A stretch of DNA of 6,314 bases from Leptolyngbyaceae cyanobacterium SM1_3_5 (GTDB lineage: Bacteria > Cyanobacteriota > Cyanobacteriia > Elainellales > Elainellaceae), in assembly GCA_012031475.1 (NCBI GenBank), contig JAAUTJ010000299.1, forward strand, positions 1 through 6,314. The letters are read 5' to 3'. The position numbers and the translations under genes were made by a program. Below the pieces are notes generated by a model. It was not told the DNA's origin, did not search any database, and saw only the letters and a list, made by a program, of their open reading frames with translations. Shown piece by piece: positions 1 through 6,199 of the stretch. The number at the start of each line of letters is the position of its first letter. Position 1 is the stretch's first letter.

Positions 1-1055
1 AGAATCGTTTGATAGTCGCTCAGGCTGGCCGTTCCGCTCAAGGTCAGGACACCCCCGCTGAACGTTCGGCTGACCGTCGAGCCGTTGGGAATCGTGACCT
101 CAAGCAAATCGCCCACTGCCGCATTCGTTATCTCAACGATCGCGCCCGACAGATTTGCGCCGTCATCCGTGATGCTTAAACCGTTGGCGATCGCAAGGGC
201 AGCTTGATCTTCGGTAAACGCGCTCGGCGGATTGGTCAGCGTCACGACCGGAGCCGCATTCACAGGCGAAACTTGAATCGTCCGATCGCGCAGTTGGCTT
301 TCGGCTTGTGCTTCATCCCGGACGACAATCTGAATCGTGCGATCGCCCAATGTTGGATTGCTGCTCGTATTGCGATACGCCACCGATCGCAGCACGGCTT
401 GATACTGAGCGATCGTCGCCTGTCCGCTCAAGGTCAGTACGCCCCCCACATTTGCCACCGTCAGGCCAACGCTGGTTGCCAATCCGCTATCGACGCTCAG
501 TTCATCTTGATCGGCAGCAAAGTTCGCGGCGATCGTCACAGTGGCGCGATCGAGCCGGAGACTATCTACATCGGCAACCGTCAGCAGCCGATCGATCGCC
601 GTTGCCGCATCGCCCTCGGTGTAGGTGAGCGGGGCAGCCGCGATTGAAACAACGGGCGCATCGTTGACCGAAGAAACCGTCACTGTCCAACTGGCAATGT
701 TGCTGCTCAGTGCGCCATCGCTGACCTGGAGGCGAACGGTACGATTGCCCTCGGTCGGATTTTCGCTGCTGCTGCTGTAGGCCAGCGATCGCAGCAACGT
801 CTGATAGTTGGTGACGCTGGCGGCTCCTGTGATCGTCAGACCGCTGCCGCCAGACACCACCGACAGCCCCAAGCTTTGAGCCAAGGCAGAATCGACGCTG
901 AATCGATCGCCCGTCTGCGGATTGGCGATCGTGACCGTTGCGCTGGCGAGATTGAGGCTATCTGCATCGGTGATTGCCAGCGTCGGATCGAGTCGCGTCG
1001 GCGCAGCGTTTTCCTGATAGGAAACGGCATTGGTGACTGGCGTGACGATCGGCGG
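1..1055 (-). repeat. Tandem ~131-135 residue cadherin-like repeats (two full, one partial)
   Basis: Three copies follow each other head to tail: copy A 663-1055 (131 residues), copy B 258-662 (135 residues) and copy C from 257, cut by the window edge. Each has an opening [PA]-P-[IV]-V, a Y/F-x-E strand, a 'DADSLNL / DVDSLRL / DDGANLSGA' acidic segment, ATVTIA-like strand, LT[IL][ST]G, a Y-Q-[TA]-[VLI]-L stretch and, in A and B, NPT-x-G-[ND]-RT-[VI] near the end before V-x-x-VN. The acidic segments are possible calcium ligands by analogy with cadherin-like repeats; that is inference. More copies probably lie beyond position 1. Confidence 0.8.
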
Positions 1056-2529
1056 ATCGCCGCTGGGTGTACGGGTCACTCTAAACGTGGTTTCGACCGA
1101 GAAGCCATCGGCATCAGTGGCGCGAATCGTAATGTTGCTCTCGCCCGGAATCTCCGGCACAAAATCGAGCGACAGGATGCCATTTGATCCAATGCTGGGT
1201 GCGCCCACATTAAACAGCCGCCTGTCGCTGACCTGAACAACGCTGTAGGTCAAATTGGCGGCGGGCGTTTGGCGATCGGCAAACAGCGGTTTCAGGTCGA
1301 TCGTCAAATCCGGATCGGTATCGACCTGCGTTGAATTCGGAATGCCCGTTGTCGTCGGCAAATCACCGAGGTTAAAGCGGCGGGTTTCGACATCTGCCGC
1401 TTCTATATCTGTCCAGACGATCGCCGCATCACCGTCCGCATCGAGGGCGATCGCGGCATTGCGCTGATTTCCGGCTGCGACTGTGTTGACCTGAAAGGCT
1501 TGGTCTTGCGCGACCCCAGCGGCACTAAAGCGCTTGGCAAAAATGTCGTTATTGCCGCCGCTGGTTCGCATCCAGGTGATCACAAATCCGCCTTGCGGAT
1601 CGATCGCCACGCTGGGCGCAGGTCGATCGCCGTCGGCATCCGCCACCAAAAATTCATTCGCTTTTGGTGTCCCATTGGCATTAAACTGACGCGCCAACAC
1701 CAAACCGCCTGTGCTTGACCAAGCGAGGACAAAACTGCCGTCCGGCGCGATCGCCATGCTCACGTCTTGCTGCTGCCCCGTCGTTTGCTGATTGACAACG
1801 ACATCCGCACTATCGATCGCTGTGCCGCCTGACTGAAAGCGGCGAAAGAAAACATCTGTGCCATTGATTTGTCCTTGGCTTGTCCAGGCAACCACAAAAC
1901 TGCCATCAGAGGCGATCGCCACGCCTTGCCTCTTGCTGGTCGTCTATCGTCGTATTGTTAACGCGAATTTCGTCGCTAATCGCCGTGCCAGTCGCATCAA
2001 AGCGCCGCGCAAAAACACCAAGGCTGCCTTCCTCCTCTGGGTCGATCGCGTCCTGGTTGTTGCTTGTCCAGGTAACGACAAAGCTGCCATCCGCAGCCAT
2101 TGCGATGTTCGGAAACGCCTGATTGATCAGGCCGTTGTCCACCCCGTTGATCAAAAATTCATTGCCGTTGGGCGTACCGTCTGCATTGAAGCGGCGAGCA
2201 ATGATGTCTGATCTGCCAGCAAGCGTAAAGTTCTCCCAGACGACTACAAAATTGCCCGCCGCATCGATCGCCACAGATGCGTCTCGCTGTCTGCCCGCAG
2301 TGACTTGATTAACCTGAACGTCTGTGCCCTGTGGCTGTCCATTTGCATCCAAGCGGCGGGCAAAAACGCCTTCAAACGATCCGTCTTGACCAAAACTTTG
2401 CCAAACGACAACCGCTTGTCCCGTACTTTGCATCGCGATGGATCGGCGACTCCTCGCGAGTATTTGCTCGTTGAACACGGTAGCGTTTACGAGAACGTCG
2501 GAGGTGGCAGGATGACTAAATTGCGACAT
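1..2529 (-). CDS. Large repetitive surface/secreted protein, 5' part, with one internal frameshift
   Basis: This is the N-terminal ~842 residues of a large modular extracellular-type protein; its 3' end lies beyond position 1. The chosen start is ATG at 2527-2529. The frame stays open upstream to a stop at 2650-2652, but the added residues look unlike the repeats, and no clear Shine-Dalgarno precedes the ATG. As written, the frame stops at 1906 (207 residues). Moving by one base near 1924 opens a continuous frame from 1922 down to position 3 that continues the same repeat pattern. In restored numbering: residues 30-386 are seven propeller-like repeats, ~389-489 an Ig/cadherin-like domain, and ~492 onward tandem cadherin-like repeats ending in 'VNDAPVV'-type linkers. 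No N-terminal signal peptide is visible. Such giant proteins often leave by type I secretion using a C-terminal signal, which cannot be checked here. A role in adhesion, sheath or matrix binding is inference. The coding assignment is firm; the function is not. Confidence 0.88.
1063..1364 (-). other. Ig/cadherin-like domain between propeller and long repeats
   Basis: Restored residues ~389-489 match the general pattern of dystroglycan/cadherin-type Ig-like modules. There is an early acidic stretch (TDPDLTIDLKPLF), then NLTYSV, a glycine turn followed by LSLDFVPEIPGE, and a closing NITIRATDADGFSVETTFRVT strand pair. It occurs once and links the repeat array to the longer tandem repeats. Family assignment is by eye only. 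Confidence 0.6.
1372..2442 (-). repeat. Seven tandem ~50-60 residue repeats, probable seven-bladed beta-propeller
   Basis: Restored residues 30-386 contain seven copies of a unit with the pattern [VI]A-[IML]-x-x-x-G-x-[FA]-[VA]-[VIL]-x-W, then a variable loop, F-x-[AR]-[RK]-[RQ]-F-x-A-x-G, and [FV]-x-V-N. The marker tryptophans fall at residues 43, 98, 154, 215, 270, 319 and 372, giving spacings of 49-61. Examples of the core are AVVVW, NFVVVW, SFVVTW, SFVVAW, SFVLAW and GFVITW. Copy seven is the most diverged (DAAIVW). The count of seven and the four-strand-sized unit suggest one closed beta-propeller; that fold is inference. The frameshift lies between copies three and four. Confidence 0.8.
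1921..1932 (-). other. Frameshift site in the large repetitive gene (one extra G)
   Basis: On the minus strand the sequence reads GAG GCA AGGC GTG GCG ATC. The current frame goes to a stop at 1906-1908. Removing one G from the GG pair (plus-strand CC at 1924-1925) gives GAG GCA AGC GTG GCG ATC, i.e. E-A-S-V-A-I. This restores the repeat core seen elsewhere in the same protein (D-A-S-V-A-I in repeat 2, P-S-V-A-I in repeat 6) without changing repeat length. A one-base insertion is therefore the simplest reading, either real or a base-calling error. Confidence 0.85.
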
Positions 2530-2672
2530 AGCAGAATCGCCAGAATAAACGGCAAAGAGCAGGACACAGGTGCGATCGAAGTGAACAGACGAAATGATCA
2601 GGCAGCAGTTAGGCTGTCTTCTCTCAGCGCCAATTTCAATCGGATTCCTTCAACAGAGTGCCCAAAACTACG

Positions 2673-2709
2673 AACTTATTGTCATAAGCTCCGCAAAATA
2701 ACTTATTTT
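2673..2709. promoter_or_regulatory. AT-rich palindromes and repeats upstream of the repetitive gene
   Basis: AACTTATT occurs twice, at 2673-2680 and 2700-2707 (27-bp period). Two inverted repeats overlap these copies: CTTAT/ATAAG at 2675-2679 and 2684-2688, and AAAATAA/TTATTTT at 2695-2701 and 2703-2709 around a single C. The block sits about 145-180 bp upstream of the minus-strand start at 2529, a reasonable place for a promoter or operator of that gene. I cannot identify a convincing -35/-10 pair, so the regulatory role is inference. Confidence 0.3.
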
Positions 2710-2896
2710 CTTCACTCTTCTTGGTGCTTTTGTGTAGTTATGTGCCGCTTAAGTTGCTGAATTTCCCGCCGGATAAACCGCTCGCACCAAGGTGTGTTTC
2801 CAGCCTGCTGATCGCGGGGTTGGCATTTAATTTCACCCCCTCAATGAACTGACAATCCAGGCAACCGATCGCAAGGGCATCACACACTACGCCCTG

Positions 2897-2940
2897 CAAT
2901 CAATGGCTTGACAAACCACTAATTGACAAACCATTGATTG
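2897..2940. repeat. Inverted repeat enclosing a 15-bp-period direct repeat
   Basis: CAATCAATGG (2897-2906) is perfectly complementary to CCATTGATTG (2931-2940). The stem extends inward past one mismatch through TTG/CAA (2908-2910 and 2927-2929), leaving a loop of about 16 nt. TTGACAAACCA also occurs twice in the same orientation, at 2908-2918 and 2923-2933. No T-tract follows, so it is not an obvious terminator. It could be an operator, a small mobile-element remnant or a structured RNA segment. Confidence 0.6.
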
Positions 2941-3007
2941 AATCGATCTTGAGTTCGAGCAGGACGATGGCAGTCATATTTTTGCCGTGCGATCGCCCAG
3001 ACAGCAA

Positions 3008-3040
3008 AAAGCCCCCAGACCCTTCTACTGGAGGCTTTCT
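3008..3040. terminator. Rho-independent terminator-like hairpin, possibly bidirectional
   Basis: AAA-GCC-c-CCAG (3008-3018) pairs with CTGG-a-GGC-TTT (3028-3038), with one internal mismatch (3014/3032) and a 9-nt loop. The plus-strand exit is GGCTTTCT; the minus-strand exit, GGGGGCTTTTTGC, is the better T-tract. No recognised gene ends here on either strand: the minus-strand gene starts at 2529 and the plus-strand ligase gene begins downstream at 3291. It may end an unannotated small RNA or insulate the ligase gene. Confidence 0.65.
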
Positions 3041-3242
3041 GCTGCTTATCCGCTTTTTTCTTCCCTTTTTGCTATGTTCTCCAAGATATCGAGCGCGATC
3101 GCGTCCTCAACCCTATCAAAAGTTAGAAACTTCTTCGATCCAAGGGCATAGATTGGCGCGTTACTGCTCTAAAGCGTCTTCACAAGACAAGTCGCGCTCT
3201 TTTCTGTCTGGAGAGAGGCAGATGTTGGGAGCCAAATCTGGG

Positions 3243-3248
3243 TAGAAT
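3243..3248 (+). promoter_or_regulatory. Possible -10 element (TAGAAT) for the ligase-like gene
   Basis: TAGAAT lies 42 bp before the ATG at 3291 and resembles a sigma70-type -10 (TATAAT). The only nearby TTG-containing hexamer, TTGGGA at 3225-3230, is just 12 bp away, too close for a standard -35. This is therefore a weak candidate. Confidence 0.25.
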
Positions 3249-3290
3249 CACTGAATATTTCTATTTTTGGCAGTCGAGCCGTTTAGCGCA

Positions 3291-4893
3291 ATGCAAAGTC
3301 TGACCGTTTCTTCATCGACATCTGTTGAATTTGATCAGGCTGTGCAGTTTCGCCAGCTTCAATCGCAACTGCGCGATCGCTGGCAGTCGATCGAGAATTT
3401 CGATCGCAGCGATTGCGACATCATTGTAATTCCGTCTTTGACGCTCGATCAGCAAGAACTCAAAAAGATCAAAGGTGTGAATTATTATGAAGAGCGGCTT
3501 TTATTTTCGCTGATTCGACTCAGCAATCCCAACACGCGATTGGTTTACGTCACCTCGCAGCCAATTCACCCCAGCGTCATCGAATACTATCTTCAGCTTT
3601 TGCCGGGAATTCCGTTTTCCCATGCTCGTGATCGCCTGCTTTTGCTGTGCGTTCACGACAATTCTTCGCGTCCTTTAACCGAAAAGATTTTAGAGCGTCC
3701 GCGCCTGATCGATCGTATTCGCAAAGCCGTTCGCCCCAATCAAGCCTACATGACCTGCTTTAACTCGACTTCGATCGAGCGCGACCTGTCGGTCAGTTTG
3801 GGAATTCCGCTGCTAGCTGTCGATCCCGACCTGCTGTATTGGGGAACCAAAGCGGCAGTCGCCAAATTTTGCTGAGTGCAACGTGCCGCATCCTGAGGGT
3901 AGCTTGCTAACTCATTCGATCGAAGATCTTGCCGCTGCTGCGAGTGAACTGTGGGAGCGCAATCCGGATCTAAAGCGGATAGTAATCAAGCTCAATGAAG
4001 GCTTTTCCGGTCAGGGAAATGCGCTGCTCGATCTGCGTCCGATCGCCCATGCCGCACCGGATCAAGCATCAAGTGCCGAACGGATTGCGGTCTTGACCGA
4101 TCGCTTCTACTACCTCAGTTTTCAATCGGCAACGGAAACCTGGGATAACTTCAGCCTGCAAATTCCCGGATTAGGCGCGATCGCAGAAGCGTTTGTGGAA
4201 GGCGAGGAAAAGCGATCGCCCAGCGTCCAGGGCCGAATTACGCCCGATGGCGAAGTTGAAATTCTCTCCACCCACGATCAAATTTTGGGCGGTCCCGACG
4301 GACAAATCTTTTTGGGCTGCAATTTTCCGGCTGATGAAGCCTATCGGGTTCGCATTCAGGAATGGGGACGGCACATCGGCCAAAATTTGGCAGACAAAGG
4401 CGCACTTGAGCGATTTGGTGTGGATTTTATTGCCGTCAAATGTGAGCGGAACGGGCACGAAGATTGGGACTTGCAGGCGATCGAAATCAACCTGCGAAAA
4501 GGCGGCACAACCCATCCATTCATGACGCTGAAACTGCTGACGGGCGGACGCTATGACTCGACGACAGGCTTGTTTTACAGTCAGCAAGGAACGCCCAAAT
4601 TCTATATGGCTTCTGACAATCTGCACAAAGACCGCTATCGCGGTTTACTGCCGAATGATCTGATGGATATCATCGCGCATCATCGCCTGCATTTTAACAG
4701 TACGTCCGAGACGGGAACCGTCTTTCACCTGATGGGTTGCCTGTCGGAATTTGGCAAGCTTGGCCTGACGAGCATTGGCAATTCACCACAGCAAGCCGAA
4801 GATATTTACAATCGCGTCATTCATGCCTTGGACGAAGAAACGCGCACTTCTCACGTCAATGCTGACCCGATTATTTGGAATGGACAAAGCTAA
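3291..4893 (+). CDS. PGM1-type ATP-grasp peptide ligase-like protein, split by frame lesion
   Basis: The product resembles cyanobacterial proteins annotated as 'peptide ligase PGM1-related', after the ATP-grasp ligase of pheganomycin biosynthesis, which joins a peptide to a carboxylate-activated partner using ATP. The substrate here is unknown and the enzyme is probably cytosolic (no signal peptide). The first frame (3291-3875, 194 residues) matches the pre-ATP-grasp domain: CDIIVIPSL, YYEERLLFSLIRL, RLVYVTSQP, LLPGIPFSHARDRL. The second (open from 3883, also in frame from 3871) carries the ATP-grasp core: RIVIKLNEGFSGQGN (nucleotide-binding lysine and glycine loop), EAFVEGEEK, and the metal-ligand segment AIEINLRKGGTTHP. 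A C-terminal region follows with KFYMASDNL, HLMGCLSEFGKLGLTSIG. Restored length is about 534 residues. ATG 3291 was preferred over an in-frame TTG at 3267; neither has a good Shine-Dalgarno. It is possibly a pseudogene if the lesion is real. Family recognition is from memory. Confidence 0.82.
3852..3875 (+). other. Frame lesion joining the two halves of the ligase-like gene
   Basis: As written, the first half ends TKAAVAKFC-stop (TGA 3873-3875), and the second half is read in the +1 frame from GCT at 3871 (A-E-C-N-V-P-H-P-E-G). Adding one G at 3854-3855 (GCG-GGC-AGT) and one T in the run at 3867-3870 (ATT-TTT-GCT) gives T-K-A-G-S-R-Q-I-F-A-E-C-N-V-P-H-P, which matches the motif I remember for this family. 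Alternatively, one +1 slip on TTT-T at 3867-3870 would join the frames as T-K-A-A-V-A-K-F-A-E-C. The GTG at 3883 has no ribosome binding site, so separate translation of the second half is unlikely. Confidence 0.8.
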
Positions 4894-5099
4894 TTTTTGA
4901 ATGATCTGCTGCAAAGCTCTAACTCAGGTTAGGTGAACCCAATTTGTATGGGAGACACCATAAGAATAAAGCTCAATCTTTAAGTCTTGAGTTCGATCGA
5001 TCGCCCTGTCGAAAACTGCACAGTTCAGCGATCCTATTTAACTTGAGATTAGAGGCATAAATCGCAAAACTAATCAGAATTTTGACATCAGGAGAACAC
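4894..5099 (+). other. 206-bp intergenic leader before the hemerythrin gene
   Basis: There is no clear terminator for the ligase-like gene and no clear -35/-10 pair. Visible items are a small inverted repeat GGTT-aggtg-AACC (4927-4939) and TTGAGA at 5043-5048, a possible -35 without a good -10. Two 11-codon frames are also present, one starting at 4901 (MICCKALTQVR) and one beginning MGDTIRIK. The spacing suggests that the hemerythrin gene has its own promoter somewhere here. Confidence 0.4.
5090..5094 (+). promoter_or_regulatory. Ribosome binding site AGGAG of the hemerythrin gene
   Basis: AGGAG ends 5 nt before ATG 5100. It fixes that ATG as the start and rules out the longer in-frame TTG at 5082, which would place this motif inside the coding region. 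Confidence 0.85.
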
Positions 5100-6143
5100 A
5101 TGGTTGTAACTTTAGACGATACGAAGCGGATGGCGATCGCGCAAAAGCTTGCTGATATTCGCGCTTTTCAAAATCTGGCGATTAAGAACGAACAACTTCT
5201 GATTTCGGAATGCCCCGATCAAGACATTCGCGGTCGCTTGCAAAACATGCTGGAAGACGATCAAAAGAATCTGGGCATTTTGGAAACGGTGATTGTGCAG
5301 TATGGCATTCAGTCGGAACCGCACCCTTCGACTCAGCAGATTATCGAGCAGTACGATCGTTTGATGTCCAGCGAAGAAATGACTTTCTATCGCAAACTCG
5401 TTCAGCATGAATTGATCAAACATGGTCAGGCAATGGGCGGTATTTTGGTTCACAAAGCCGCGCAAAAAGTCGGAGCCGACATCGAAGTGGCGATCGCTCC
5501 TTTGAACACGGTCAACTTTGAAAATCGCGCTCACCAAGAACAGCTAAAAGGCGTTTTGGAACTGGCTGGAGTGCGCGAACTGACGGGACAAGATGCCGAT
5601 CAAGGACTTTGGGCGCGGGTGCAAGATGCGATCGCCGCTTTCTCTGGCGTGGCGGGCAGCGTGATCACGCAAAACAGCGACAAGCAAGACATGAATATCC
5701 AAACGCTGATTCGTTTGGATCACAACAAGGTGAACACGATTTTCACCGAAATTGGGGCTACAAAAGATCCGCAAAAGCTGCAAGAATACTTTGGTCAGCT
5801 TTACAAAGATCTGCTTGCTCACGCACAGGCCGAAGAAGAAATTGTCTATTCGCGCATTCGTCCGTTCTATGGTGAAGAAAACACCAAAGAACTGTACGAC
5901 GAACAGGCTGAATGGCGACCGATGCTGGAAGAAATCAAGGCGATCGATCCCGCTTCTTCCCCTGATGAATTTCGCTCAAAGATCAAAGACCTGATGGCTC
6001 ACGTTGGCGATCATATTCGTCAAGAAGAAAGCACGATGTTCGCCGCGATCGACAACAATTGCAGCAGCGAACAAAAAGAGCAAATGGCAAGCGAATTTAA
6101 GCAGGCGAAGGTCAAAGTTCAAGCAGAAATGGCGGCGAAGTAG
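5100..6143 (+). CDS. Two-domain hemerythrin (HHE cation-binding) family protein
   Basis: This is an intact gene of 347 residues starting at ATG 5100 behind AGGAG. The C-terminal half (about residues 198-320) is a hemerythrin/HHE four-helix domain, which normally holds a non-haem di-iron site that binds O2, NO or iron. Visible ligand motifs are LDH (His208), HxxxE (His241, Glu245) and HxxxHxxxE (His301, His305, Glu309). The third-helix position, usually Glu-His, reads DEQAEW with Trp272 where His is expected, so one ligand may be missing or supplied by a nearby Glu. Residues 1-190 are also predominantly helical and amphipathic by eye, with E31, E62, H103 and H108 spaced like a ferritin- or hemerythrin-like bundle, but without a clear HHE signature. 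There is no signal peptide or membrane segment, so it is probably cytosolic. It is followed 25 bp later by a strong terminator, so the transcript ends here. Role in stress, oxygen or iron handling is inference. Confidence 0.9.
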   Translation: MVVTLDDTKRMAIAQKLADIRAFQNLAIKNEQLLISECPDQDIRGRLQNMLEDDQKNLGILETVIVQYGIQSEPHPSTQQIIEQYDRLMSSEEMTFYRKLVQHELIKHGQAMGGILVHKAAQKVGADIEVAIAPLNTVNFENRAHQEQLKGVLELAGVRELTGQDADQGLWARVQDAIAAFSGVAGSVITQNSDKQDMNIQTLIRLDHNKVNTIFTEIGATKDPQKLQEYFGQLYKDLLAHAQAEEEIVYSRIRPFYGEENTKELYDEQAEWRPMLEEIKAIDPASSPDEFRSKIKDLMAHVGDHIRQEESTMFAAIDNNCSSEQKEQMASEFKQAKVKVQAEMAAK

Positions 6144-6167
6144 TCGTGATCTGCTGAACTGAAGGGA

Positions 6168-6199
6168 GGCTCGATCGATTGGCACGATCGAGCTTTTTT
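6168..6199 (+). terminator. Rho-independent terminator of the hemerythrin gene
   Basis: A perfect 9-bp stem, GCTCGATCG (6169-6177) with CGATCGAGC (6185-6193), has a 7-nt loop and runs straight into six Ts (6194-6199). It starts 25 bp after the TAG stop at 6141-6143. Confidence 0.95.

Larger units (their letters stand above)
2530..3290. other. 761-bp intergenic region without a convincing gene
   Basis: This lies between the divergent starts of the minus-strand repetitive gene and the plus-strand ligase-like gene, so both promoters should be inside it. Open frames here are short, lack credible starts, or cross the terminator-like hairpin at 3008-3040. It contains AT-rich palindromes near 2673-2709, a hairpin with direct repeats at 2897-2940, the hairpin at 3008-3040 followed by a pyrimidine-rich tract (3040-3070), and HIP1 sites at 2989 and 3095. 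I see no tRNA, rRNA or known riboswitch. Confidence 0.6.

Noticed and set aside
204..1187. Several plus-strand frames opposite the repetitive gene
   Set aside because: They are antisense shadows of the minus-strand repeats, rich in Arg and Ile from GATCG-type codons, with no domain pattern.
2712..2840. Minus-strand open frame of 42 residues containing PWCERFIRREIQQLKRHI, protein-like in composition
   Set aside because: It has no ATG, GTG or TTG start, is bounded by a stop just upstream, and matches no family I recognise. It could be a remnant, but the evidence is too thin to call.
2766..2843. Minus-strand 25-codon frame MPTPRSAGWKHTLVRAVYPA with a GAGGGG-like sequence upstream
   Set aside because: The purine run is 10 or more nt from the ATG, the peptide is very short, and it overlaps other open frames; not distinguishable from chance.
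2947..2958. TCTTGAGTTCGA shared with 4985-4996
   Set aside because: A 12-nt match in two intergenic regions without flanking similarity; plausible by chance in a GATCG/TTCGA-rich genome.
2934..3245. Plus-strand 103-codon frame in the intergenic region
   Set aside because: It runs straight through the terminator-like hairpin at 3008-3040, has low-complexity composition and no ribosome binding site.
3867..3875. Programmed +1 frameshift at TTT-TGC-TGA
   Set aside because: A slip is possible on TTTT, but the restored GSRQI motif needs two edits in homopolymers, which fits error or mutation better than recoding. Kept only as an alternative.
4171..4626. Minus-strand 151-codon frame inside the ligase-like gene
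   Set aside because: It is antisense to the clearly conserved ATP-grasp core; the plus strand explains the sequence.
4901..4936. Eleven-codon frame MICCKALTQVR after the ligase-like gene, considered as a precursor peptide
   Set aside because: It has no ribosome binding site and no leader/core structure, and is too short to separate from chance.
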